Below are positions 54,726 to 63,776 of a DNA stretch of 64,000 bases, one piece after another. The position numbers were made by a program, and so were the translations under genes. The stretch comes from Massilia sp. MS-15 (GTDB taxonomy: Bacteria > Pseudomonadota > Gammaproteobacteria > Burkholderiales > Burkholderiaceae_D). Under the pieces are notes generated by a model, which worked only from the letters and a program-made list of their open reading frames with translations, searched no databases and was not told where the DNA came from. Positions within the stretch are counted from its first letter, which is position 1. Each line of letters starts with the position of its first letter. The DNA lies in the NCBI RefSeq assembly GCF_020176695.1, contig NZ_JAIWIA010000036.1, positions 96,569 to 160,568 on the forward strand, read 5' to 3'.

Positions 54726-55231
54726 TGCTCATGATGCGTCTGAAAACCCTGTTCGCCGCCGCGCTGCTGTGCTTGAGCGCGGCGGCGGGCGCGCACCGCT
54801 TCCACATGGGGATCACCGAGCTCGCGTTCAACGAACGCACCCGCAGCACGGAAATCGTCCACACCTACATGGCGCACGACATCGAAGCGCTCCTGATGAA
54901 CACCTACGGGCGCCAGTTCGACCTGACCGATCCGGAAGACCAGGCCGTGCTGCGCAAGTACGTCGAGGGACGCTTCTGGCTCAAGGGCCCGGACGGGGCG
55001 CGCCTGCCGGTGCGCTGGGTCGGCATGACGACCGATTCGCAAAGCGTCGTGATCTACCAGGAGCTGGAGAACACGCCGCTGTCGAAGACCGCCGCGATCC
55101 ACCAGGGCGTGCTGGTCGACTTCCTGCCGGACCAGGTCAACACCGTCAACCTCAACAACGCGGGCGCGATCCGCTCGCTGACGTTCACCCAGGCCGCTGT
55201 CGAACAGCCGGCGCAACAAGACACACCCTGA
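54725..55231 (+). CDS. DUF6702 family exported protein
   Basis: This is a 168-aa exported protein with a signal peptide (TLFAAALLCLSAAAGA). HRFHMGITELAFNERTRSTEIVHTYMAHDIEALL matches DUF6702, which is often found next to M1 peptidases. It has no known function. It overlaps both neighbours by one or a few bases, so it is translated with the peptidase and the receptor. Confidence 0.82.
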   Translation: MLMMRLKTLFAAALLCLSAAAGAHRFHMGITELAFNERTRSTEIVHTYMAHDIEALLMNTYGRQFDLTDPEDQAVLRKYVEGRFWLKGPDGARLPVRWVGMTTDSQSVVIYQELENTPLSKTAAIHQGVLVDFLPDQVNTVNLNNAGAIRSLTFTQAAVEQPAQQDTP

Positions 55232-57291
55232 TGCCGCTTCGTTCCACCCGCACCCCCATCGCCTGCGCGGTCTGCGCGCTGTTCGTCCACCTGCCGGCCC
55301 TGGCCGACGATTTCGTCCTGCAACGCGTACTGGTCGAAGGCTCGCGCAGCAGCCAGATCGGCATGACCGACTCGGCCAGCTCCGGCAGCGTCGGCAGCAA
55401 GGACCTGGCCAACCGCACCGTCTACCGCCCCGGCGAACTGCTGGAAGCGACACCCGGCCTGATCGCCAGCCAGCATAGCGGCGAAGGCAAGGCCAACCAG
55501 TTCTACCTGCGCGGCTTCAACCTGGACCACGGCACCGACCTCGCCACCTGGGTCGACGGCATGCCGGTCAACCAGCGCAGCCATGCGCATGGCCAGGGCT
55601 GGACCGACCTGAACTTCCTGATCCCGGAGATCGTCACCCGCCTCGACTACCGCAAGGGTCCTTACTCGGCCACGGACGGCGATTTCTCTTCGGCCGGCAA
55701 GGCTTCGCTCGCCTACGCCAACCGGCTGGTGGCGCCGCTCGCTACCGTCACGCTGGGCCAGGACCGGTACGCGCGCAGCGTGCTGGCCGGCTCGCCGGAA
55801 CTGGCCGGTGGCCACCTGCTGTACGCGCTGGAACTGATGAAGAACGACGGCCCCTGGACGCGCCCCGATGGCTACCGCAAGATCAACGCCGTGTTGCGCT
55901 ACAGCCGCGGCTACGCCAACAATGGCTGGACCGTGACCGCCATGCACTTCCGCGGCCACTGGAATGCCACCGACCAGATCCCGCTGCGCGCGCTGGCAAG
56001 CGGCCAGCTCGGACGCTTCGACGCCCTCGACACCAGCGACGGCGGCCAGGCGGAGCGCAGCAGCGTGTCGGGCAGCTGGCGCCGCACCACCCAGGACACG
56101 GCGAGCAGCCTGAGCGCCTACCTGATCCGCAACCAGCTCGACCTGTACTCGAACTTCACCTACTTCCTGAACGATCCGGTCAACGGCGACCAGTTCGCCC
56201 AGCCGGACCGGCGCGTGACGGCGGGCGTGGACGGCAGCCATACCTGGCACGCCTACAAGAGCGCGGACGGCGCCATGGCCTCGGACATGACGGTCGGCTT
56301 CCAGCTCCAGAACGACAACATCTTCAACGGTCTGTACGACACGCGCGCGCGCCGGCGCCTGGCGACCACGCGCGAAGACCACATTGTCGAAGGCAGCGCT
56401 GCCGTCTACCTGGAAAACGCCACCATGTGGAGCCCGGCCCTGCGCACGGTGGTGGGCGTGCGCGCCAATGGCTACCGCTTCGATGTCGACAGCGACCGCG
56501 CGGAGAATACCGGCCGCGCGCGCGATTCTCTGCTGACGCCTTCGCTGAGCGTGGCCTATGGCCCATGGCAGCACACCGAGCTGTACTTCAATGTTGGCCA
56601 CGGCTTCCACAGCAACGATGCGCGCGGCACCGTGGCGGGGATCGATCCGAAGTCCGGCGATGCGGTCGAGCGCACCCCGGGCCTGGTGCGCTCGCGTGGC
56701 CTGGAGCTGGGCCTGCGCACGGTGGCGATCCCGAAGACGGAAACCACGGTATCGGTCTACCGCCTCGACTTCGATTCGGAGCTGACCTATATCGGCGACG
56801 CCGGCAACACGGAAGCGGGCGATCCGAGCCGGCGCTACGGCGTCGAGCTGTCGAACAGCGTGCGCGCCAACAAATGGCTGACGCTGAACTTCGACGCGGC
56901 TTACGCGCGCGCCCGTTCGCGCGGCGGCGAAGCCGGTGGCCAGCGCATCCCCGGCGCGGTCGAAGGCGTGGCCCAGGCCGGACTGACGGTGGAGCGCATG
57001 GGCCCTTGGTCGGGCGCACTGCGCCTGCGCTATTTTGGCCCGCGACCGCTCATCGAGGACAATAGCGTGCGCTCGCGCGCCAGCCTGACGCTCAACGGCC
57101 GCATCGGCTACCGGATCGGCAAGGACATGCGCATCGAACTGGAAGGCTTCAACCTGGCCAACCGGCGCGATTCGGCGATCGACTACCACTACGCATCGCG
57201 CCTGGCGAACGAGGCGCAGGCCGTCGAAGACATCCACTTCCACCCGATCGAGCCACGCTCCTTCCGCCTCAGCTTCAGCAAGAACTGGTAG
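55231..57291 (+). CDS. TonB-dependent receptor with His-bearing plug
   Basis: This is a 686-aa outer-membrane receptor. A signal peptide ends near LPALA; the plug follows with RVLVEGSR, YRPGELLEATPGLIASQHSG and LRGFNLDHGTDLATWVDG, then NQRSHAHGQGWTDLN, which carries closely spaced His residues. The barrel ends in SFRLSFSKNW with a C-terminal aromatic. The gene is the last in the M1-M1-DUF6702 run and overlaps the DUF6702 stop. The His cluster suggests a metal or metal-peptide ligand, but the substrate is not established. Confidence 0.9.
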   Translation: MPLRSTRTPIACAVCALFVHLPALADDFVLQRVLVEGSRSSQIGMTDSASSGSVGSKDLANRTVYRPGELLEATPGLIASQHSGEGKANQFYLRGFNLDHGTDLATWVDGMPVNQRSHAHGQGWTDLNFLIPEIVTRLDYRKGPYSATDGDFSSAGKASLAYANRLVAPLATVTLGQDRYARSVLAGSPELAGGHLLYALELMKNDGPWTRPDGYRKINAVLRYSRGYANNGWTVTAMHFRGHWNATDQIPLRALASGQLGRFDALDTSDGGQAERSSVSGSWRRTTQDTASSLSAYLIRNQLDLYSNFTYFLNDPVNGDQFAQPDRRVTAGVDGSHTWHAYKSADGAMASDMTVGFQLQNDNIFNGLYDTRARRRLATTREDHIVEGSAAVYLENATMWSPALRTVVGVRANGYRFDVDSDRAENTGRARDSLLTPSLSVAYGPWQHTELYFNVGHGFHSNDARGTVAGIDPKSGDAVERTPGLVRSRGLELGLRTVAIPKTETTVSVYRLDFDSELTYIGDAGNTEAGDPSRRYGVELSNSVRANKWLTLNFDAAYARARSRGGEAGGQRIPGAVEGVAQAGLTVERMGPWSGALRLRYFGPRPLIEDNSVRSRASLTLNGRIGYRIGKDMRIELEGFNLANRRDSAIDYHYASRLANEAQAVEDIHFHPIEPRSFRLSFSKNW

Positions 57292-57331
57292 GGCCCGGGC
57301 CGGGGGCGTGGAAAAATGCTACGCTAGCCGG

Positions 57332-58099
57332 ATGACGACACCTGAACTTCCCTATACCGATCCCTCGCAGCTGGCGCAGACCATACGCAGCGAGGGCTAT
57401 GCCCTGCTGCCTCCCGCCGACCTGGCCCGCCTGGCCAGCTGCACGCTCGACGAGCTGCGGTCGCTGGCACCGAGCTGGGACCGGCTCGAGCTCGACAACT
57501 ACCTGAAGGACGGCGGCCGCTACCGGCGACGCCGCCATTCCTGCTTCATCCACGAAAGCGACGAGGGCGGCGACGCCCTGGTGCAGGTGCCGCACCGGCC
57601 GCACTGGCAGCCGGTCGAGTACAACGCCCTGCACGGCGGCATGCAGCGCCTGTTCGCGCCGGTCGAGCCGCAGACGGCTGCCAATCCGGCCTGGGCACGC
57701 CTGCTGCGCGCGCTGGGCGACGTCTGCTCGCACGTGCGCGGGCGCCATACCTGGTACGTGGAAGCGCACCAGTTCCGCATCGACACCGCCGACGGCATCG
57801 GTCGCCCGACGCCGGAAGGCGCGCACCGCGACGGCGTCGATTTCGTGGCCGTGATCCTGGTCGGGCGCCACGACATCAAGGGCGGCGAGACCCGCGTGTT
57901 CGAGGCCGACGGCCCGGCCGGCAAGCGCTTCACGATGGAGGAGCCGTGGACCCTGCTATTGCTCGACGATGCCGCCGTCATCCACGAATCGACGCCGATC
58001 CAGCCGCTCGGCGAACACGGCTACCGCGACACGCTGGTGCTGACCTGGCGCGCGGGCGCCTTCCAGGGCGCGGACGTCGCGTGGACCCTGGCTCCCTGA
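57332..58099 (+). CDS. 2-oxoglutarate/Fe(II) dioxygenase (PF10014-like)
   Basis: This is a 255-aa soluble oxygenase of the family that includes free amino-acid hydroxylases. Iron ligands are the His and Asp in GAHRDGVDFVAVILV and the His in AVIHESTPI; the Arg in YRDTLVLTWR should bind 2-oxoglutarate. GGETRVFEADG is also typical. ATG 57332 gives a normal N-terminus; a GTG at 57308 is possible. It may act on an amino acid, but the substrate is unknown. Confidence 0.87.
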   Translation: MTTPELPYTDPSQLAQTIRSEGYALLPPADLARLASCTLDELRSLAPSWDRLELDNYLKDGGRYRRRRHSCFIHESDEGGDALVQVPHRPHWQPVEYNALHGGMQRLFAPVEPQTAANPAWARLLRALGDVCSHVRGRHTWYVEAHQFRIDTADGIGRPTPEGAHRDGVDFVAVILVGRHDIKGGETRVFEADGPAGKRFTMEEPWTLLLLDDAAVIHESTPIQPLGEHGYRDTLVLTWRAGAFQGADVAWTLAP

Positions 58100-58295
58100 A
58101 CGGGCGGGCGCGTTTCCCCAAAAAAAGCGCCCGCGCAGCTTGCGGCTGGCGGGCGATAATCCAATTTTCGGAGAAAACTGGAGGAGACGCACCCAATATA
58201 GCGCGATTTTTTGTGCGCTGCAACAGCGCGTGCCCGCGTACCTGTTCAAACCCGGTATTGCAGCCCGCTCGCCTGTTCACCTTCCAACAATCACC

Positions 58296-58323
58296 GCGTG
58301 GGCGGGGGACCCGACCACCCTAC
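58296..58323. repeat. REP-like hairpin, copy 3
   Basis: GTGGGCGGG (58298-58306) pairs with CCCGACCAC (58310-58318) with one mismatch, followed by CCTACG as in the other copies. It is the most diverged of the three. Confidence 0.65.
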
Positions 58324-58442
58324 GCATAGCGATCAGGTGCTGCCTCGGCAGGGATTGCTGCACTGCGCAATCGCCATTGTATTTTCCAGGCGAGCGAGAC
58401 CGTGCCCAGGCGAACGCATGAATCGTGCATGCATTGCATCTT

Positions 58443-58451
58443 TGCTACACT
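58443..58451 (+). promoter_or_regulatory. Extended -10 (TGC-TACACT) of the RND operon
   Basis: TGC directly before TACACT fits an extended -10, 31 bp before the adaptor ATG. No good -35 is present, which is usual for this class. Confidence 0.4.
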
Positions 58452-58482
58452 TAACAGCTTGATCCGCAGCTCAACGACGACC

Positions 58483-59646
58483 ATGCCTACCCTGCGCCGC
58501 CTCCCCCTGACGATTCCCCTTCCACTGGCCGCCGCCGCCGGCGCGACGCTCTGCTTCGCCATCGCCCTGGCGCTGCCCACGCGCGCCACCGCGAAGGACG
58601 AGAAGGCGGCCGCGCCGACCCCGGCGCTGACCGTCTCCACCGGCCAGCCTTCGACCACCACCCTGCCGCTTGGCCTGGGCGCCAACGGCAGCGTGGCCGC
58701 CTGGCAGGAAGCCGTCATCGGCAGCGAATCGAACGGCCTGCGCCTGAGCGAAGTGCGGGTGAACGTGGGCGATGTCGTCAAGAAGGGACAAACCCTGGCC
58801 GTATTCGCCAGCGAGACCGTGCGCGCCGATGTCGAACAGGCCAGGGCGGCACTGGCCGAGGCACAGGCCAACCTGGGCGCGGCCCGTGCCGATGCCGGCC
58901 GCGCGCGTGCGCTGCGCAGTTCCGGCGCGCTGAGCGAGCAGCAGGTCACCCAGCTCCTGACCGCCGAGCGCACCGCCCAGGCACGCGTCAGTTCGGCCCA
59001 GGCCACCCTGTCCCAGCAGCAGCTGCGGCTGCGCCAGGCCACCGTGGTGGCGCCGGACAGCGGCATCATTTCGGCGCGCAGCGCCACCGTCGGCGCGGTC
59101 GCCGGACCCGGCACCGAGCTGTTTCGCATGATCCGCCAGGGCCGCCTGGAGTGGCGCGCCGAAGTCACCTCGAACGACCTGGGACGCATCAAGCCGGGCA
59201 TGCGCGCGACCGTGCGCGCCGCCAGCGGGGGCGAAATCACCGGCAAGGTGCGCACGGTGGCGCCGACCGTCGACCCGCAGACGCGCCTGGCCCTGGTCTA
59301 CGTCGACCTGCCGCCCTCGCTGTCGGCCAACGCCCCGCTCAAGGCCGGCATGTTCGCCAGCGGCCGCTTCGACCTGGGCGCGACCAACGCCCTCACCGTG
59401 CCGCAGGGGGCGATCGCCGTGCGCGACGGCTTCAGCTACGTGTTCCGCCTCAACCGCGACAGCCGCGTGAGCCAGCTAAAGGTCACAACCGGCCGCCGCC
59501 TCGGCGACCGGGTCGAGATCACGGGCGGGCTGGCGGCCGGCACCCCGATCGTGGTCAGCGGCGCGGGTTTCCTGAACGATGGGGATCTCGTGCGCAATGT
59601 CCCGGCGCCGGCACCGGCGGCCGCGCCGCGCCAGGCGGCGCGCTGA
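58483..59646 (+). CDS. RND efflux periplasmic adaptor (membrane fusion protein)
   Basis: This is a 387-aa adaptor linking the inner-membrane pump to an outer-membrane channel. A signal/anchor helix (AAAAGATLCFAIALALP) is followed by the lipoyl half (LRLSEVRVNVGDVVKKGQTLAVF), a coiled-coil hairpin (about 110-180), the second lipoyl half (VVAPDSGIISARSATVG) and beta-barrel/MP domains. ATG 58483 was chosen over an upstream frame because the signal starts there. It precedes the pump gene by 13 bp. Confidence 0.92.
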   Translation: MPTLRRLPLTIPLPLAAAAGATLCFAIALALPTRATAKDEKAAAPTPALTVSTGQPSTTTLPLGLGANGSVAAWQEAVIGSESNGLRLSEVRVNVGDVVKKGQTLAVFASETVRADVEQARAALAEAQANLGAARADAGRARALRSSGALSEQQVTQLLTAERTAQARVSSAQATLSQQQLRLRQATVVAPDSGIISARSATVGAVAGPGTELFRMIRQGRLEWRAEVTSNDLGRIKPGMRATVRAASGGEITGKVRTVAPTVDPQTRLALVYVDLPPSLSANAPLKAGMFASGRFDLGATNALTVPQGAIAVRDGFSYVFRLNRDSRVSQLKVTTGRRLGDRVEITGGLAAGTPIVVSGAGFLNDGDLVRNVPAPAPAAAPRQAAR

Positions 59647-59659
59647 GCGGAGAGCCTTC

Positions 59660-62600
59660 ATGAACTTTTCCGCCCTGTCGATCCGCAACCCGATCCCGGC
59701 GATCATGCTGTTCGTCCTGCTGACCTTTGCGGGGCTGCTGGCCTTCAATGCCAACAAGGTCCAGGATTTCCCGGACATCGAACTGCCTTTTGTCACCGTC
59801 TCGGCCACGCTGGAAGGCGCGGCACCCGCCCAGCTCGAAACCGAGGTGGCGCGCAAGATCGAGGATTCGGTCGCGACCCTGCAAGGAGTCAAGAACATCT
59901 ATACCAACGTGCTCGACGGGGTGGCCACCATCACCGTCGAGTTCGTCCTCGAGAAGAACCTGGGGGAAGCCGTCGACGAGGTGCGCGACGCCGTCGCGCG
60001 GGTGCGCGCCGATCTGCCGCCGGAGCTGCGCGACCCGACCGTGACCAAGGCCGCCACTGCCGGCCGCGTGGTGACGACCTTCATCGCGATGCCGGCCCCG
60101 GGTGCGGGCAGCGCCATGGATGACCAGGAGCTGAGCTGGTTCGTCGACAACGACGTCGCCAAGCGCCTGCTGAGCGTGCCGGGCGTTGGTGCGGTCAAGC
60201 GCGTGGGCGGCGTGACCCGCGAGGTCCGGGTCGAACTCGACGACCAGCGCATGGCCGCCCTGCAGGTGTCGGCGCTGGATGTGTCGCGCCAGCTGCGCCA
60301 GGTGCAGCGCGAAGCGGCCGGCGGACGCGGCGACGTCGGCGGGGCCGAACAATCGGTGCGCACCATCGCCACCGTGCAGTCGGCGCAGGAACTGGCGCAG
60401 TTGGACATCCCGCTGCCGGACGGACGCCACGTCAAGCTGGAGCAGGTGGCCACCGTCAGCGACACCGTGTCCGAACCGCGCGCGATCGCCGAGTACGACG
60501 GGCGCAAGGTGGTCGGCTTCGAGGTGTTCCGCACCCGCGGCGCGGGCGAGGTGGATGTGGCCGAAGGCGCGCGCGCCGCGGTCGCCGAACTGCAGAAGGA
60601 ACACCCGAACGTGGTCCTGCGCCAGGTGGTCGACAACTCGGCGCCGGTCGAGGAAAACTTCGACGCCTCGATGGAGATGCTGTACGAAGGCGCGGTGCTG
60701 GCGGTGCTGGTGGTGTGGTGGTTCCTGCGCGACTGGCGCGCGACCCTGGTCGCCGCCGCCGCGCTGCCGCTGTCGGTGATTCCGGCCTTTCTCGGCATGT
60801 ACCTGTTCGGGTATACGCTGAACATGGTGACGCTGCTGTCGCTGGCGCTGGTGATCGGGGTGCTGGTGGACGACGCCATCGTCGAGATCGAGAACATCTC
60901 GCGCCACCTGCGCATGGGGAAGACCCCGATGGAGGCGGCGCTGGAGGCTGCCGACGAGATCGGGATGGCGGTGATCGCCACCACCTTCGCCCTGGTCGCG
61001 GTGTTCCTGCCCACCGCCTTCATGGGCGGCATCGCAGGCAAGTTCTTCAAGCAGTTCGGCTGGACCGCGGTGATCGCCATCCTGGCATCGCTGGTGGTGG
61101 CGCGCCTCCTGACGCCGATGATGGCGGCCTACCTGCTCAAGCCGGCCAAGCAGCATGGCGAGGAAAAGGACGGTCCGCTGATGCGCCGCTACATGCGCGC
61201 AATGCAATGGTGCCTGCGCCACCGCCTAGTGACGGCGATTGCTTCTGCCCTGTTTTTCGTGGCGTCGATTTCGCTGGTGCCGCTGCTGCCGACCGGCTTC
61301 GTACCCCCGGGCGACCGCTCGCAGACCCAGGTCACGGTCGAATTGCCACCGGGCTCCACGCTGGCCGAGACACATGCGGTGGCCGAACAGGCGCGCCTGG
61401 CGGCGATGGGTGTGCCTGAAGTGCGGCATGTATTCAGCTCGATCGGCGGTGGTTCCAGCGGCGACGCCTTTGCACCGGGCGCCGCGGCCGAGGCGCGGCG
61501 CGCCGTGCTGACCGTGTCTACCGTCGAACGCGGCGAACGCGACGCAGGCATTTCCGATATCGAGCGCAGGCTGCGCGCGAAGATGGCGCAGATTCCTGGC
61601 GCCCGCTTCAACGTCGGCGCCAACGATACCGGCACCAAGATGCAGCTGGTGCTGCGCAGCGAGGATCCGCAAGCCCTGGTGGCGACCGCGCGCCAGGCCG
61701 AGCGCGAACTGCGCACGCTGCAGAACATCGGCAACGTCAGTTCCAGTGCCTCGCTGGTGCGCCCGGAGATCATCGTGCGCCCCGACTTCGCGCGCGCGGC
61801 TGACCTGGGCGTGACCGCCGCCGCGATCGGCGAGACGGTGCGCGTGGCCACCGCCGGCGATTACGATATCTCGCTGGCCAAGATGAACCTGGCCGAGCGC
61901 CAGGTGCCGATCCGCGTCAAGCTCCCGGATACCGTACGGGCCGACCTCGACGCCATCGGCCGGCTCACGGTGCCGGGCGCACGCGGCCCGGTCATGCTGG
62001 CCAACGTCGCCACCATCACGATGGAAAGCGGCCCAGCCCAGATCGACCGTCTCAACCGCAGCCGCCAGGTGACGCTCGACGTCGAGCTGCAGGGACGCTC
62101 GCTGGGCGAAGTGAACGACGAGGCGCGCGCCCTGCCCGTCTTCAAGAACCTGCCGCCAAACGTAGCGATCGCGGAACTGGGCGACGCCCAGGAGATGCAG
62201 ACCCTGTTCGCCAGCTTCGGCATCGCGATGACCATCGGCGTGCTGTGCATCTACGGCGTGCTGGTGCTACTGTTCAACGACTTCATGCAGCCGGTGACCA
62301 TCCTGGCCGCGCTGCCGCTGTCGATCGGCGGCGCCTTCGTGGCCCTGCTGCTGACCCATAACGCGCTGTCGATGCCGACCATGATCGGCCTGATCATGCT
62401 GATGGGGATCGTGACCAAGAACTCGATCCTGCTGGTGGACTACGCCATCCTGGCGCGCCAGGCCGGCATGAACCGCTTCGACGCCCTGGTCGACGCCTGC
62501 CACAAGCGCTCGCGCCCGATCGTGATGACCACCATCGCCATGGGCGCCGGCATGATGCCGCTAGCGCTCGGCCTGTCGGGCGACCCGGCCTTCCGTTCGC

Positions 62601-62782
62601 CGATGGCGATCGCCGTGATCGGCGGACTGATCACCTCGACGCTGCTGAGCCTGCTGGTGGTGCCGGCCGTGTTCACCTATGTGGACGACTTCGAGCACTT
62701 CATGAAACGCCAGGCGGGACGCCTGCGCCGCAAGCGTCCTCAGGCAGCGGTCAAGACGCCGGCTTCCGACCCCATCAAGTAA
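59660..62782 (+). CDS. RND multidrug/metabolite efflux pump (AcrB/MdtB-like)
   Basis: This is a 1040-aa proton-driven inner-membrane pump. Twelve TM helices in the 1+5+1+5 order are visible. TM4 carries the proton-relay Asp pair in GVLVDDAIVEIENISRHL, and TM10 has the Lys in MGIVTKNSILLVDY. The two large periplasmic porter loops are present. ATG 59660 follows CGGAGAG. It is cotranscribed with the adaptor; no outer-membrane factor gene follows, so a shared TolC-type channel is likely. The substrate is not indicated. Confidence 0.94.
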   Translation: MNFSALSIRNPIPAIMLFVLLTFAGLLAFNANKVQDFPDIELPFVTVSATLEGAAPAQLETEVARKIEDSVATLQGVKNIYTNVLDGVATITVEFVLEKNLGEAVDEVRDAVARVRADLPPELRDPTVTKAATAGRVVTTFIAMPAPGAGSAMDDQELSWFVDNDVAKRLLSVPGVGAVKRVGGVTREVRVELDDQRMAALQVSALDVSRQLRQVQREAAGGRGDVGGAEQSVRTIATVQSAQELAQLDIPLPDGRHVKLEQVATVSDTVSEPRAIAEYDGRKVVGFEVFRTRGAGEVDVAEGARAAVAELQKEHPNVVLRQVVDNSAPVEENFDASMEMLYEGAVLAVLVVWWFLRDWRATLVAAAALPLSVIPAFLGMYLFGYTLNMVTLLSLALVIGVLVDDAIVEIENISRHLRMGKTPMEAALEAADEIGMAVIATTFALVAVFLPTAFMGGIAGKFFKQFGWTAVIAILASLVVARLLTPMMAAYLLKPAKQHGEEKDGPLMRRYMRAMQWCLRHRLVTAIASALFFVASISLVPLLPTGFVPPGDRSQTQVTVELPPGSTLAETHAVAEQARLAAMGVPEVRHVFSSIGGGSSGDAFAPGAAAEARRAVLTVSTVERGERDAGISDIERRLRAKMAQIPGARFNVGANDTGTKMQLVLRSEDPQALVATARQAERELRTLQNIGNVSSSASLVRPEIIVRPDFARAADLGVTAAAIGETVRVATAGDYDISLAKMNLAERQVPIRVKLPDTVRADLDAIGRLTVPGARGPVMLANVATITMESGPAQIDRLNRSRQVTLDVELQGRSLGEVNDEARALPVFKNLPPNVAIAELGDAQEMQTLFASFGIAMTIGVLCIYGVLVLLFNDFMQPVTILAALPLSIGGAFVALLLTHNALSMPTMIGLIMLMGIVTKNSILLVDYAILARQAGMNRFDALVDACHKRSRPIVMTTIAMGAGMMPLALGLSGDPAFRSPMAIAVIGGLITSTLLSLLVVPAVFTYVDDFEHFMKRQAGRLRRKRPQAAVKTPASDPIK

Positions 62783-62826
62783 GCGGCCGACACAGCGCAG
62801 GCGGCGAATAGGCCGCCGTGCGCATG

Positions 62827-62860
62827 AAAAAAACCCGGCCGGACCGAAGTCCGCCGGGTT
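62827..62860 (-). terminator. Intrinsic terminator of the serine-rich gene
   Basis: On the minus strand the hairpin CCCGGCGGAC-TTCG-GTCCGGCCGGG, with one bulged base, is followed by seven T residues. It lies 22 bp after the minus-strand stop and may also stop the convergent RND transcript. Confidence 0.88.
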
Positions 62861-62882
62861 GTTGCTGGCTGCCGCAGCTGGA

Positions 62883-63776
62883 TCAGTCGCGGTAGTAGCG
62901 ATACTCGCGGCGCTCCGAGCTGCTCGAGCCACCCAGCAGCTTGGCCAGCAGGAAGCCGACGCCCGCCGCGACCAGCAGGGCGGTGCCCGGGTTGGTCTTG
63001 ACGTACTCGGTGCTCTTGGCCGAGTAGTTCTGGTAGGTTTCGCCCAGCTGGCCCTTGCGCTGGCCCAGGCTTTCCGATGCGCCGCTCAGCATGCCGCTGA
63101 GGCGGTCGACACCGGCGTGCGCGGTGCTGACGATGCGGTCGACCAGTGGCTGCGCGCCCTGCGCGAGCTGGTCGATCTTCTCGTGCGCCTTGTCCGGTGA
63201 CATGTTGGCCATGGCGCCCTTCATGCCGCCACCCGAGGACATCGACTGGCCGCCGCCCGACGAGGACGAGTCCGACTGCGCGCTGGCGCCGCCCATGCTG
63301 CCGCTGCTGCTGGCGGTCGTGCCGGAGCTGCTGCCGGTGCTGCTGCCGCTCATGCCGCTGCTGCCCATGCCGCTGCTGCTGCTGCCGCTCGAGCCGAGTG
63401 CACTGTTGCCGCTGCTGCCGGTCGAGCCGCTCAGGCTGCCGCTGCTGCCGGCGCCGCTCGATGCCGACGAGCCGCTTTGCTTGTTCGTGCTGCTGCCCAG
63501 GTTGCCCGAGCTTTGTGCGCCGCTCTGCATGCTGCCGGAGTTGCTGGAGTTGCTGGTGCCGCCGACGGCACCGGTGCTGCTGGCAGTAGCCGGCTTGGCG
63601 CTGCTTGGCGAGGCGTTGGCGCTGCCGAGGCTGCTGCTCGACGAGCTGCTCTGGCTACTGCCCGAAGCACCGCTGCCCTGGCTCATGCCGGAATTCTGGC
63701 TCTTGCCGATGCTCGAACCCGCGCCCTCGCGGCTTGCGTCGCTGCCTTTTCCCTCGGTAGATTTCTGATTATCCAT
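62883..63776 (-). CDS. Serine/glycine-rich protein with DUF883 (ElaB/YqjD)-like C-terminus
   Basis: This is a 297-aa protein. Residues ~1-180 are a low-complexity Ser/Gly region (runs such as GSSGSSSSGMGSSG). The C-terminal ~110 residues are helical (DKAHEKIDQLAQGAQPLVDRIVSTAHAGVDRLSG) and end in YVKTNPGTALLVAAGVGFLLAKLL plus an Arg/Tyr tail, the DUF883 single-TM anchor. YqjD-type proteins bind ribosomes at the inner membrane in stationary phase; whether this one does is unknown. GAGGGA precedes the ATG. The 224 bp upstream to the window end show no gene. Confidence 0.8.
   Translation of the reverse strand: MDNQKSTEGKGSDASREGAGSSIGKSQNSGMSQGSGASGSSQSSSSSSSLGSANASPSSAKPATASSTGAVGGTSNSSNSGSMQSGAQSSGNLGSSTNKQSGSSASSGAGSSGSLSGSTGSSGNSALGSSGSSSSGMGSSGMSGSSTGSSSGTTASSSGSMGGASAQSDSSSSGGGQSMSSGGGMKGAMANMSPDKAHEKIDQLAQGAQPLVDRIVSTAHAGVDRLSGMLSGASESLGQRKGQLGETYQNYSAKSTEYVKTNPGTALLVAAGVGFLLAKLLGGSSSSERREYRYYRD

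Larger units (their letters stand above)
58100..58482. other. Intergenic region before the RND genes
   Basis: No gene is seen. It holds an 8-bp stem GCGGGCGC/GCGCCCGC around an A-rich 15-base loop (58104-58134), the third REP-like hairpin (58296-58323), and an extended -10 at 58443-58451. Confidence 0.6.

Noticed and set aside
58104..58134. Terminator after the PF10014-type gene
   Set aside because: The A-run is in the loop and no T-tract follows on either strand.
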